The notes: generated by a model from the sequence alone, not told the origin. A stretch of DNA of 64,000 nt from Lancefieldella sp963524285 (GCA_963524285.1 CAURGZ010000002.1:1-64000), one strand, 5' to 3'; counted from the stretch's first letter, positions 17,555-26,344 are shown. Made by a program: numbers and translations.

Positions 17555-18478
17555 TTAGAGAAGGCCGTTTGCAATAAGAACCTGCTTGATTGCCTCACGG
17601 TTCTGTCCATCAAGTGGCTTAACAGGACGAGGCATCTGGTCAGAATCAAAAATGCCCATGAGGTTAAGTGCGCACTTGAATGCGCCAACGCCAGCACCAT
17701 AGCCCTGAACGCCTGTAGTGACATCAAAGATGTGGGAAATCTCGTTGAGACGATCCTGCTCACGCTTGACCTCTGCCCAGTTACCTTCCTGAGCTGCCTT
17801 CCACATGCGGACGTAGCCCTCTGGCTCAACATTAGCAAGACCAGGTACAGAACCATCTGCGCCAGAGAGAAGAGCACCGTCAACAACAATCTCATGGCCG
17901 GTCAAAAGGGTCAGAGGATGACCGTTCTTCTCGTTCTCCTGAACAAGATACCTGAAGGAGACGTCATCGCCAGAAGAGTCCTTAACGCCTGCAAGAACAC
18001 CCTCTGCGCCTAGACGAGCAAGCATCTTCCAAGGAAGTTTAGTGTGAACGCAGACGGGAATGTCATACGCAAACAGAGGTGCGTCCAGCTCCTGGTGAAG
18101 AATGCGGAAGTGCTCCTCAACATCAGCTGGGCCACCAAGTGCGTAGAAAGGAGCAGTTGCTACAAGAGCATCTGCACCCAGTGCGAGGGCACGACGACCG
18201 TGCTCCAAAACACGCTCGGTCTCGGTATCGATGATGCCCACAAGGACTGGAACGCGGTGGTCAACAATGCGGACAGCCTCGCGCACAATCTGATCACGAC
18301 GCTCATCAGTTGCAAAAACAACCTCACCGGAAGAGCCAAGGAAGAACAGGCCATCTACGCCAGCCTCAATGAGACGATTAATGGAGCGCTCAAACGACAC
18401 AACATCAAGCTGATGGTCTGGGGTATCTGGGGTTACAACTGGTGGAATAACACCGCTAAATGGTACGTTACTGGACAT
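17555..18478 (-). CDS. nanA: Probable N-acetylneuraminate lyase (DHDPS family aldolase)
   Basis: Would cleave sialic acid into ManNAc and pyruvate. The 307-residue class I aldolase shows G-S-S-G-E (48-52), the catalytic tyrosine in F-A-Y-D-I-P (Tyr138) and the Schiff-base lysine in A-G-V-K-D-S-S-G (Lys166). The family also includes dihydrodipicolinate synthase and keto-sugar aldolases. Assignment as lyase rests on the flanking nanK and nanE rather than on diagnostic residues. Upstream, TATAAT on the minus strand at 18584-18589 could be a private promoter, although its -35 box is weak. Confidence 0.82.
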   Translation of the reverse strand: MSSNVPFSGVIPPVVTPDTPDHQLDVVSFERSINRLIEAGVDGLFFLGSSGEVVFATDERRDQIVREAVRIVDHRVPVLVGIIDTETERVLEHGRRALALGADALVATAPFYALGGPADVEEHFRILHQELDAPLFAYDIPVCVHTKLPWKMLARLGAEGVLAGVKDSSGDDVSFRYLVQENEKNGHPLTLLTGHEIVVDGALLSGADGSVPGLANVEPEGYVRMWKAAQEGNWAEVKREQDRLNEISHIFDVTTGVQGYGAGVGAFKCALNLMGIFDSDQMPRPVKPLDGQNREAIKQVLIANGLL

Positions 18479-18595
18479 GCTTTATCCTTTCACACGTTGG
18501 AAAATCCAACTAGTTTCATACAACAATGTACTGAAGTAGCCGACCAAAGCATTGATCAAAAGCAACTTCAAAGAACCTACGTAATTATAGTCCGC

Positions 18596-19582
18596 TTAGT
18601 TATGACAAAGCCCTGATATAACCTCGCAGAGATAGTTGATTTGATCGTTCTCAAACTGATTGATACGCTCGTGCCCATGCTTGGGGTACACGCGCATTTC
18701 CTTCTGTCCTGGCAAGCGATTGTACAGCGCAAACGTTCCTTCAGTTGGAGCGCTCTGGTCCAGCAGGGCCGTACCGATAAGCGCAGGTACACGCACCAGC
18801 TCTGCCGCGCACGCGCTGTCGAGAAGACCGACCGCGTCAATAGCTGCATCCGACTGCGGGGTGTCTCCGCACCCGACATGCGCTCGCAGGGTTGTTGCGT
18901 TGTCAGCAAAGAGCGGGTTCAGCGCCATAGTAGCGATCACTGCCTTGGGCAGAAGCGCCGCCGTAAACAATGCTTGCGAGCCACCTAGACCTTCTCCCCA
19001 GGTAACGGTTGTGCGCCCGAGGAAGCGCGATGCAACCGCGGTAGTTACCAGTGCGTCATCGATGGGCTGCTTGAGCGTGGAGGATGCGGCGTCATCCGGG
19101 TTGATGAGCGCGAGGGCAAGCTCCTCTGCGGCGAGCGCTCCCCTCCAGGCGTCTTTGAGTGACGCTTCGCATGGCCGAGCCTCTAGGGCTACAACGGGCA
19201 TGCCAAGTGCCGAGAAGCGCAAAAGGTGCAGCCAGCTACGCACTCCCCGACCAAGATCGGAGAAGAGCACTACCGCGGGCAGCTTTGCCGAGGTGGATAG
19301 CTCTGCCGAAGCGGACAGCTCTGCTGGAGCTAGCGGTTCTGCCACCGACACACCTGCTGGAAGAATGACGCGAGCACGCAGCTGCGTCTGGTCAGTTGAG
19401 GTGAATGTGATGTGCTTAAACGTTGCCGCCTGGGTAGCAGACGGAAGCTCAACCACACTCTCTACGTGCGTATTTTGTGCAAACGATACAGACGTCTCCC
19501 AAAATGATTCAAAGTTTGATGGTCTAAGCCACGCACCGCGATAAGAACGGGCATCTTCAAGCCTTTGTGTTAAACCCCTCAT
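18596..19582 (-). CDS. Acetylxylan-esterase-like protein lacking the nucleophile serine
   Basis: A 328-residue paralogue of the next gene upstream (19579-20619); both begin with an N-terminal S-x-F-E-x-F-W motif and share an R-S-W segment. The nucleophile elbow reads G-E-G-L-G-G (196-201), with Gly198 at the serine position of G-A-S-Q-G-G in the paralogue. The candidate acid Asp275 (L-L-D-Q) and base His304 (K-H-G-H-E) are kept. It is therefore probably not a serine esterase; binding or partner function is possible. A Pro/Ala/Glu/Ser-rich insert at about 82-102 comes from imperfect 18-base DNA repeats. Its ATG overlaps the upstream stop by four bases (ATGA). Confidence 0.75.
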   Translation of the reverse strand: MRGLTQRLEDARSYRGAWLRPSNFESFWETSVSFAQNTHVESVVELPSATQAATFKHITFTSTDQTQLRARVILPAGVSVAEPLAPAELSASAELSTSAKLPAVVLFSDLGRGVRSWLHLLRFSALGMPVVALEARPCEASLKDAWRGALAAEELALALINPDDAASSTLKQPIDDALVTTAVASRFLGRTTVTWGEGLGGSQALFTAALLPKAVIATMALNPLFADNATTLRAHVGCGDTPQSDAAIDAVGLLDSACAAELVRVPALIGTALLDQSAPTEGTFALYNRLPGQKEMRVYPKHGHERINQFENDQINYLCEVISGLCHN

Positions 19583-20619
19583 GCTTTCACCTCGCCTTCT
19601 GCTTGAGCGGGAAATGACGAGTTCAACTCTTCAAGAGCTTGCTCTCCCTTGTCTGAGCAGAAGAAGTCAATGATTTTATCGTCAAAATCGCCAATCTCTT
19701 CATGCGCATATCCGGGATACAACAAGTGTCTCTTTGGGCAGGTCAAGGCATTGTAAGCTGCAAACTGAGCCTCTGGAGGAACTACCGGATCATCAAGTCC
19801 GGTGCCAAAAAGCACAGGACAGGTAACCAGGCGTGCAAAATTAGCTGAATCAATATAGGCAAGCTTTGCAAAGACCTCATCAACGCGAGAACCATCTGCG
19901 TCAAACCAGCGGGAATAATAACGGATGCCCTCGTAGGCAACCTCATCAGCATTAAGCTCCCATACGCACCTAAAATCGGTAAGGAAGGGATAAAGGATTG
20001 CAGCTCTATTGATAAGGTCCGGGTTAAGTGCGCAGGTAGCAAGGCCAATACCACCACCCTGTGAGGCACCGTTTACAAAAATGCGATCTGTATCAATGCC
20101 TTCAAGCTGTCGAACAATTCTGCAGAGCAAGCGAATGTTCTGATACAGGTGCACAAAGTAAAGATCCTCTACTGGTCCGTCCAGTCCAAGCACCAAATGA
20201 CCAGAAACGGTAGTGCTCTTATATGAGCTTCCGTCCAAACTGCGGCCACCCTGCCCAGGATTATCAAGCGCAATCAGTGAGCAACCCAAGCCTAGAAATG
20301 AGCTCTGCTCAAACCAACTGCGAGAAGCCCCTGGATAACCGTGGAACTGTAGAACAAGCGGACTTTGTACGCCCGAGGCAGTCTGTGGGCGCAGATACTT
20401 TGCGTAAACTTCCGCGCCATCAATTCCCACAAACGTCAAATCAAAAAAATGAGCTGAAGCAGATGACGTGACTTCTGTTGAAGGTACAATCTGCCAGCTG
20501 AGAGGAGCGTTATCCGCTTCCTCCATACGTGCCTTCCAAAACGCCTCAAAATCTGAAGGATAAGGCGTCAGAGCATGAGCTGCCTTCAATTCTGCAAGCT
20601 CAAGCGTTTCTTGGTGCAT
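19579..20619 (-). CDS. Acetylxylan esterase family deacetylase
   Basis: A 346-residue alpha/beta hydrolase of the AXE1/cephalosporin-C-deacetylase family, cytosolic (no signal peptide). The triad is visible: Ser186 in G-A-S-Q-G-G, Asp277 in L-D-D-P-V-V-P-P and His306 in G-Y-A-H-E. In this context it is best read as an esterase that removes O-acetyl groups from imported sialic acids before NanA acts. That role is inferred from position, because sialate O-acetylesterases more often belong to the SGNH (NanS) fold. The ATG at 20619 has AGGTGG upstream; an upstream extension runs into the hairpin at 20641 and is rejected. Confidence 0.85.
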   Translation of the reverse strand: MHQETLELAELKAAHALTPYPSDFEAFWKARMEEADNAPLSWQIVPSTEVTSSASAHFFDLTFVGIDGAEVYAKYLRPQTASGVQSPLVLQFHGYPGASRSWFEQSSFLGLGCSLIALDNPGQGGRSLDGSSYKSTTVSGHLVLGLDGPVEDLYFVHLYQNIRLLCRIVRQLEGIDTDRIFVNGASQGGGIGLATCALNPDLINRAAILYPFLTDFRCVWELNADEVAYEGIRYYSRWFDADGSRVDEVFAKLAYIDSANFARLVTCPVLFGTGLDDPVVPPEAQFAAYNALTCPKRHLLYPGYAHEEIGDFDDKIIDFFCSDKGEQALEELNSSFPAQAEGEVKA

Positions 20620-20635
20620 TGATCCACCTAACAAG

Positions 20636-20664
20636 CTAAAAGAGCGCAGCCTAAGCTGCGCTCT
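20636..20664 (-). terminator. Hairpin inside the sialic acid cluster
   Basis: AGAGCGCAGC and GCTGCGCTCT form a perfect 10-bp stem with a four-base loop, followed on the minus strand by TTTAGC. It lies between the last transporter gene and the first esterase gene. It may be a partial terminator that lowers expression of the catabolic genes relative to the transporter, or an mRNA processing/stability element. Confidence 0.65.
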
Positions 20665-20685
20665 GGTCAAACAAAAACGTAAGCG

Positions 20686-21507
20686 CTACTCACCCAGTTT
20701 TGGATGAAGCAAAGATGGCGCAGCACCCAAAAGCGTCTTAGTGTAAGGATCTGTTGGATGCTCAAAGACCTGCTTAGCAGGACCATCTTCCATAATCTGG
20801 CCGTGATTCATAACAATGATGCGGTCAGAAACATAGCGAACGGTCTGGATATCGTGCGAAATAAAGATCATCGAGAGACCCAGCTCAGACTTAAGGTCTG
20901 TAAGCAGGTTCAAGATCTGTGCACGAACAGAAACGTCCAGTGCGGAAGTAGGCTCGTCAGCAATGATTGCCGATGGATTCAGAGAAAGCGCACGTGCAAT
21001 AGCAACACGCTGACGCTGACCACCAGAAAGCTGACCAGGAAGGGCGCGAAGTGCCGAATGTGGCAGTCCAACCAGGCTGACCAGCTCATTAATACGGGCT
21101 TCTCGCTCCTGCTCTGTTCCTACCTTATGTACCAGCAGTGGATCCATAAGCTGATCTTTAACAATCATGCGAGGGTTAAGAGCAGTTGCTGGGTCCTGGA
21201 AAACAACGGAGACAACGCGGCCAATCTGCTTCCTGAGCTCTGGAGTACGCTTGGTAACATCCATTCCCTTGAAGTACACATGACCGGACGTTGGTGACTG
21301 AAGACCACACATGACATTTGCGGTAGTAGACTTTCCGCAGCCAGACTCACCAACAATACCAATGGTCTCGCCAGGCATAAGCTTGAGAGAAACATTCTGT
21401 ACTGCGTGGACCTTATTAGGCTTAAAGATTGAGCCTGTACGCGTCTTAAACGTAACCGAAATATCATCGAGGAAGATAATTGGCTGCTCTTCAGTAGTTG
21501 TAGCCAT
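20686..21507 (-). CDS. ABC importer ATPase, DppF type (sialic acid cluster)
   Basis: A 273-residue ATPase with Walker A G-E-S-G-C-G-K-S, signature L-S-G-G-Q-R-Q-R, Walker B A-I-I-A-D-E-P and H-loop I-S-H-D. It would pair with the ATPase half of the permease-ATPase fusion encoded just upstream. The ATG follows that gene's stop codon directly (TAAATG), and the ribosome site AAGGAGG lies within the upstream coding end, so the two are tightly coupled. Confidence 0.9.
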   Translation of the reverse strand: MATTTEEQPIIFLDDISVTFKTRTGSIFKPNKVHAVQNVSLKLMPGETIGIVGESGCGKSTTANVMCGLQSPTSGHVYFKGMDVTKRTPELRKQIGRVVSVVFQDPATALNPRMIVKDQLMDPLLVHKVGTEQEREARINELVSLVGLPHSALRALPGQLSGGQRQRVAIARALSLNPSAIIADEPTSALDVSVRAQILNLLTDLKSELGLSMIFISHDIQTVRYVSDRIIVMNHGQIMEDGPAKQVFEHPTDPYTKTLLGAAPSLLHPKLGE

Positions 21508-23547
21508 TTACCTCACCTCCTTTTGAGAACGCTCAAGGTAAGGCACAAGACCATGCTCCTTCAGATACTCATCAGGCAGCTCGGAGAAACGATGGTGCTT
21601 ACCAGGAATCTCCTTGATAACAGGATGTACCTCAAGACCCAAGTCTGGGTGGCTTGAACGAGGAGCAAACCTATCGCCTGTTGGGAAGTCCTCCGGAGAA
21701 GGGACAGAACCTGGTACCTGGTGAAGCCTGGTACCGTCCTGTGCGCCTTCCTCAATGGAAAGAACAGAGCCGAGAAGACCGCGGGTGTACTCGTGAACAG
21801 GATTGGTCAGAAGCTCAGTAGTAGCTGCCTGCTCAATAACCTGACCTGCGTACATAACGGTAATCTCAGAAGCAACCTCTGCAACAAGTGCAAGGTCGTG
21901 ACTTACAAAGATCATTGCGAAGCCAAGACGACGCTGGAGGTCATTTAAGAGCTTGATAACCTGCTTCTGAACAGTAACGTCCAGAGCGGTTGTTGGCTCG
22001 TCGCAGATAACCAGAGAAGGATCGCGGGTAAGTGCCATAGCAATCAGAACACGCTGACGCTGGCCACCAGAAAGCTCGTGTGGATAAGACTCAAGCGTAC
22101 GCTTTGGATCCAGGCCTACAAGCTCCAGAAGCTCCTCTGCAGAACGGGTGCCTCCCCTGCTGGTGAGCTGCTTCATCTGAGAAGAGATAAGCATAGAAGG
22201 GTTCAAGGAAGACAAAGCGTCCTGATAGACCATTGCAAGCTCGTGTCCAAGCAGTTTGCGATGCTCTTCTTTGGAAAGCTTCAAGAGGTCTTGGTCTTTG
22301 TAGAGGACCTCACCAGTAATAGTCTCTTTTGGATCAGTCAGACCCATGATGACCTTAGTGGTAATAGACTTACCGCAGCCAGACTCGCCAACCAGTGCCA
22401 TGCACTGACCAGGACGAACATCAAAGCTTACGTGGTCAACAACCTTAACGTCTCCGTGAGACTCAAAGCTGATGCAAAGATCCTTAACGCTGAGCAGTGG
22501 CTTTACATCAAAGTCTGGCTTACGCCTATCAGTTCTGGAAAGCTCAACTTCTTTAAGTGCGTTGAGCCTGCGCTCAAGAGACTCTGCCTGCTCTGCATAG
22601 GCGCGAACTGGATCAGATGCAAGGATGTCATCTGCACGCCTAGAGTCAGAGTTCTCTGTATCAACAGGAGCGCCAGGTGCTGCTGCCATAGCGTCAGTAA
22701 GACCCTCGGAGAGGATATTCAGTGCCAGGCAGGTCATCATAATAGCCAGGCCTGGGAAGAATGCCTGCCACCAACGGCCAGCAAGAACGCCAGCACGAGC
22801 ATCAGCCAAGATGTTACCCCATGTTGGAGTTGGCTCTGCAATACCTGCACCAATGAAGGTCAGAGATGCCTCAAAGATGATTGCGTCTGCAACAAGCGTA
22901 ACGGTAAAGACCATGATTGGAGCAATGCAGTTACGAAGAACATGCTTCCACAGAATCCATGGTGCACGAGCACCAGAAACAATGGTTGCCCTTACGTAAT
23001 CTTCGCCGTACTCGCTTACGATGTTTGCGCGAACAATACGAGCAATCTGTGGCGTGTACATAAAGCCAATAGCAAAGATAATTGAAGGAACGCTGTTACC
23101 CAGAATAGAAACAAAGACTGCTGCAAGAGCAATGCCTGGGAACGACATGATGATGTCGAGCACACGCATGATGACCTCAGAGACAGCCTTTCTAGAAACA
23201 GCTGCAATTGCACCAATAATTGAGCCACACAGCAGTGCCATACCCGTAGCACCAAAGCCAATGACCAGTGAATACTGACCACCATAAAGCATACGAGAAA
23301 GAATATCGCGGCCCTTATCGTCAGTACCAAAAATGAATCCATTGCCTGGAGCCTGACGAGCGTTGAAAATCTCAAGTGGGTTATGTGGAGCAATAAAGTT
23401 TGCAAAGACAGAAGCAAGAACAACAAAGACAAGAATGACAAGAGCAATCTTGGAAGCTGTCTTCATCTTCTTGAAGCCACCAAAGGTTGAACCCTTTGCT
23501 GCAGCTTCTTCGAGCTTCTCGACTTGTTTTTTTCTAATTTGTACCAT
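21508..23547 (-). CDS. ABC importer permease-ATPase fusion (DppC-DppD), sialic acid cluster
   Basis: A 679-residue protein: a DppC-type permease (residues about 1-300, motif G-T-D-D-K-G-R-D, five to six membrane segments) joined through an acidic linker to a DppD-type ATPase (about 355-620; G-E-S-G-C-G-K-S, L-S-G-G-Q-R-Q-R, L-V-I-C-D-E-P). The C-terminal cysteine motif of DppD proteins is lost; the aligned part reads F-A-P-R-S-S-H-P. The layout of binding protein, permease, permease-ATPase and ATPase resembles the Dpp-family sialic acid transporters described in Haemophilus ducreyi (Sat) and Corynebacterium glutamicum (Sia). I recall this from the literature and did not check it. Four bases separate it from the upstream permease. 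Confidence 0.9.
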   Translation of the reverse strand: MVQIRKKQVEKLEEAAAKGSTFGGFKKMKTASKIALVILVFVVLASVFANFIAPHNPLEIFNARQAPGNGFIFGTDDKGRDILSRMLYGGQYSLVIGFGATGMALLCGSIIGAIAAVSRKAVSEVIMRVLDIIMSFPGIALAAVFVSILGNSVPSIIFAIGFMYTPQIARIVRANIVSEYGEDYVRATIVSGARAPWILWKHVLRNCIAPIMVFTVTLVADAIIFEASLTFIGAGIAEPTPTWGNILADARAGVLAGRWWQAFFPGLAIMMTCLALNILSEGLTDAMAAAPGAPVDTENSDSRRADDILASDPVRAYAEQAESLERRLNALKEVELSRTDRRKPDFDVKPLLSVKDLCISFESHGDVKVVDHVSFDVRPGQCMALVGESGCGKSITTKVIMGLTDPKETITGEVLYKDQDLLKLSKEEHRKLLGHELAMVYQDALSSLNPSMLISSQMKQLTSRGGTRSAEELLELVGLDPKRTLESYPHELSGGQRQRVLIAMALTRDPSLVICDEPTTALDVTVQKQVIKLLNDLQRRLGFAMIFVSHDLALVAEVASEITVMYAGQVIEQAATTELLTNPVHEYTRGLLGSVLSIEEGAQDGTRLHQVPGSVPSPEDFPTGDRFAPRSSHPDLGLEVHPVIKEIPGKHHRFSELPDEYLKEHGLVPYLERSQKEVR

Positions 23548-23551
23548 CGCA

Positions 23552-24508
23552 CTACACCGTCCTAATGCGTGGGTTAATCAAGATGTACAACATATCAACA
23601 ACAATGTTGATGATGATGAAGGACAGTGCAACGACAACGACAACGCCCTGAACAAGCATTGCCTCGTTACCCTGGATACCCTCAAGAATAGCGGTACCCA
23701 TGCCAGGAAGGTTAAAAATAACCTCGATAACAACGGCGCCGCCCATGAGGTAACCAATCTTGAGGCCAAGTGTGGTTACAGGGGTAATAAGAGCGTTGCG
23801 AAGTACGTTTCTTGCAATGACGATTCTCTCTGGAATACCAGCACCGCGAGCAGTACGGACGTAGTCCTTATCCAGCTCCTCGACCATTGCGGTACGAACA
23901 ATACGAGTCATCTGACCAGACATTGGAACCGCAAGTGCAAATGCCGGCATAATCATACGGGCAAGGTAGCCGCCAAGATTTACCGTAGGATCTGGTAGTG
24001 CTCCAGAGGCAGGCAAAAGCTTGAGCGTAGACGCAAAGACCAGAATCAAAAGAACTGCCAACCAGAATGATGGCGTTGCAAGACCGGCGATTGAGAATAC
24101 ACGAATGATTTGATCGGGCCATTGGTCTCTATAGAGAGCCGCAATAACGCCCAACGTAAACGAAACTATTGCGCCAATAAAGAGACCCATAAAGGTCAAC
24201 TGCATAGTTACTGGCAGTGCCTTTGAAATTCTTTCAGCAACTGAATAGTGAGAAGTGCCATAGGTACCCAAGTTTCCATGAGCAACATCACCGATATAAC
24301 GTACATATCTCACAGGCCATGGGTCATCAAGGCCATTCTCAATGTGATACTGCTGGATAGCTTCTGCAGAAGCAGACTCTCCCAAGGCATTGTATGCAGG
24401 ATCAACATGCGAGAAAGACATTAGGAAGAATACGAGAAAGGTGACGCCTAAAGCCATAATCGGCAGCGCAATAAGACGGCGTCCGATAAGACGTAATAGG
24501 TTGTTCAC
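23552..24508 (-). CDS. ABC importer permease, DppB type (sialic acid cluster)
   Basis: A 318-residue permease with six hydrophobic segments and the family loop R-T-A-R-G-A-G near residue 205. The GTG start is preceded by GGGGGAG. It is the second gene of the cluster, after the binding protein, from which it is separated by about 155 bases and a hairpin. Partner of the permease-ATPase fusion. Confidence 0.9.
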   Translation of the reverse strand: MNNLLRLIGRRLIALPIMALGVTFLVFFLMSFSHVDPAYNALGESASAEAIQQYHIENGLDDPWPVRYVRYIGDVAHGNLGTYGTSHYSVAERISKALPVTMQLTFMGLFIGAIVSFTLGVIAALYRDQWPDQIIRVFSIAGLATPSFWLAVLLILVFASTLKLLPASGALPDPTVNLGGYLARMIMPAFALAVPMSGQMTRIVRTAMVEELDKDYVRTARGAGIPERIVIARNVLRNALITPVTTLGLKIGYLMGGAVVIEVIFNLPGMGTAILEGIQGNEAMLVQGVVVVVALSFIIINIVVDMLYILINPRIRTV

Positions 24509-24595
24509 TATCTCCCCCTCTCTCTTTAAAACAAACCGTACAAATAAAATTTGATGAGACTTTAATCATCTCAGGACTAAATTTAGCGCACAAGA

Positions 24596-24625
24596 GCCCG
24601 AGCGTTATAGGTAAAACGCTCGGGC
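24596..24625 (-). terminator. Hairpin between binding protein and permease genes
   Basis: GCCCGAGCGTT (24596-24606) and AACGCTCGGGC (24615-24625) make a perfect 11-bp stem. The minus-strand sequence after it is TCTTGTG, only mildly T-rich. Hairpins of this sort after a binding-protein gene usually protect its mRNA, giving an excess of binding protein over membrane parts. Confidence 0.7.
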
Positions 24626-24663
24626 CCCAATGTATGAGATGCTAAGCGCGTGATGGCAACAAA

Positions 24664-26265
24664 TTAGCTAGCAGTAACTGTGTTGACATCAATGAAGGAC
24701 AGACCGGTGGTTCCGATACCCTTGAAGCCCTTGAGAGCAACGCCGTTGCTGTTTGGCTTCTCGCTCCAGGAAGCGGTGAAGGTCTTAGCAAAGAGAACTG
24801 GGTACAGAGGTACGTTCTCAGCGATGATGTCGAAGCACTCGTTCCAAGTGGACTGCTGATCGGCACCAGACTGGCCAAGAGCCTTGGTCATGAGATCGTG
24901 GAGCTTGGTCCACTCAGCGGACTCCTTCCATGGGCAACGCTTGGTCATCCAGACGTTATCGCCATACCACCAGTTGAGCAACAGGTCGACGTCTGCACCG
25001 AAGCAGGAAGGATCGCCAGGGGCAAGCAGGATGTCCCAAGAGCCGTCAACTGCGTCAATTGCAGCATAGGTTGCTGGAGAAGTATCGGAAACGATGCTTA
25101 CATTAAAGCCAAGTGCATCAAGGTCGTTCTTGACCTGAGTTGCCATGGACTTAACCTGCTCGTTATCGGTGGTGCGGAGAACAACATCACCAGGAGTGAT
25201 GCCAGACTCAGAAATGAGCTTCTTAGCCTTATCAACATCGTGTGCATAGACAGTGGATGCCTTGTGATAGTTAGCAAAGGAAGAAGGAAGGTAGCTGGTA
25301 GCAACCTCAGCCTGGCCAGAGAATGCGTTTGCAAGCATCTTGTCTGTATCAAGTGCATAGAGGCATGCCTGGCGAACCTTAACGTTGTCCCAAGGAGCCT
25401 TGCCAAGGTTGAACATTGCAAAGCGGACACCAAAGCCCTGAACAGCGTCAACGGTGCAGCCTGCGCCCTTGAGCTGATCTACAGCGTCTGCAGGAACCAT
25501 TTCCATAGCAAGGGTGGTTCCGTCCTGCTGAGCGGTCAGACGAGCGGTTGGATCCTTAAGGACGTCATAGTGGAGCTTATCGTCCTTAGCAGGAGTTGCG
25601 CCGTTGTAGTTTTTGTTAGGAACAAGGTCAAGAGTGTTGTCAGAGATGGACTCAAACTGCCATGGACCAGAACCAACTGGCTGCTTCTTCATCTCATCCT
25701 GAGAGCTGCTTGCTGGAACAACGCGAACAATAGACAGGCGCTCCTTGAGGAGGGAGAAGTTAGCAATAGTGGTCTTAACGGTGACGGTCTTGTCATCCTT
25801 CTTCTCTACGGAAGCAATTGGAGCGAGCATTGGGACGTAAACGCTACCCTTAGCAGCGGAACGGTTGAAGGACTCAACAACGTCATCAGCCTTTACCTCG
25901 TTACCATCAGAGAACTTTGCGCCGTCACGGAGGGTAATCTCAAAGGTGTAATCGTCAACCTTCTTAGGATCAGCAGTAGCCAGCTCATTGAATGTTGAGT
26001 AGTCGTGGAAGTTAAGACCGTAGAGGCCCTCAACTACCTGCCAGTTAACACCAAGAGCAAGTGCTGATGAAGTAGTAGATGGATCATAGTTCTGGGTTGA
26101 ATAAGCGGTACCAGCAGTAATTGTGCCGCCGCCTTCCTTTCCAGATGGAGCTTCAGCTGCCTTCTGCTGTCCGCCACCACAAGCGGTGAGACCAAGACCA
26201 GCTGCTACAGTTGCTCCGCCAAGGAAGCCGCGACGCGAAAGTGGACGGTTAATAAACTCGCTCAT
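24664..26265 (-). CDS. Solute-binding lipoprotein (SBP family 5), probable sialic acid receptor
   Basis: A 533-residue exported lipoprotein. The N-terminus carries a twin-arginine motif L-S-R-R-G-F-L and a lipobox L-T-A-C-G. The fold is that of DppA/OppA, but the operon downstream (esterases, NanA, NanK, NanE) points to sialic acid or a sialoside as ligand. GAGG lies before the ATG. It is the first gene of the cluster; two palindromes and a -10 box lie upstream. Confidence 0.85.
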   Translation of the reverse strand: MSEFINRPLSRRGFLGGATVAAGLGLTACGGGQQKAAEAPSGKEGGGTITAGTAYSTQNYDPSTTSSALALGVNWQVVEGLYGLNFHDYSTFNELATADPKKVDDYTFEITLRDGAKFSDGNEVKADDVVESFNRSAAKGSVYVPMLAPIASVEKKDDKTVTVKTTIANFSLLKERLSIVRVVPASSSQDEMKKQPVGSGPWQFESISDNTLDLVPNKNYNGATPAKDDKLHYDVLKDPTARLTAQQDGTTLAMEMVPADAVDQLKGAGCTVDAVQGFGVRFAMFNLGKAPWDNVKVRQACLYALDTDKMLANAFSGQAEVATSYLPSSFANYHKASTVYAHDVDKAKKLISESGITPGDVVLRTTDNEQVKSMATQVKNDLDALGFNVSIVSDTSPATYAAIDAVDGSWDILLAPGDPSCFGADVDLLLNWWYGDNVWMTKRCPWKESAEWTKLHDLMTKALGQSGADQQSTWNECFDIIAENVPLYPVLFAKTFTASWSEKPNSNGVALKGFKGIGTTGLSFIDVNTVTAS

Positions 26266-26292
26266 TTCTGCCTCTTTCTAAAAACTCTCCTT

Positions 26293-26325
26293 GCCACAAC
26301 GTGGCACCAATGCCACTTGTGTGGC
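26293..26325. promoter_or_regulatory. Two tandem palindromes upstream of the sialic acid cluster
   Basis: GCCAC-AAC-GTGGC (26293-26305) and GCCAC-TTGT-GTGGC (26312-26325) share the same arms, their centres 19-20 bases apart, about two helical turns. They lie between the putative -10 box and the ribosome site, where a repressor would block transcription. No regulator gene is seen in the cluster. Confidence 0.6.
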
Positions 26326-26338
26326 TTACATCTATATA

Positions 26339-26344
26339 ACTATA
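26339..26344 (-). promoter_or_regulatory. Putative -10 box of the sialic acid cluster
   Basis: TATAGT on the minus strand, 74 bases before the first gene, in the context TATAGTTA that also precedes the binding-protein genes at 5538 and 59344. The -35 region is weak. Confidence 0.35.
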
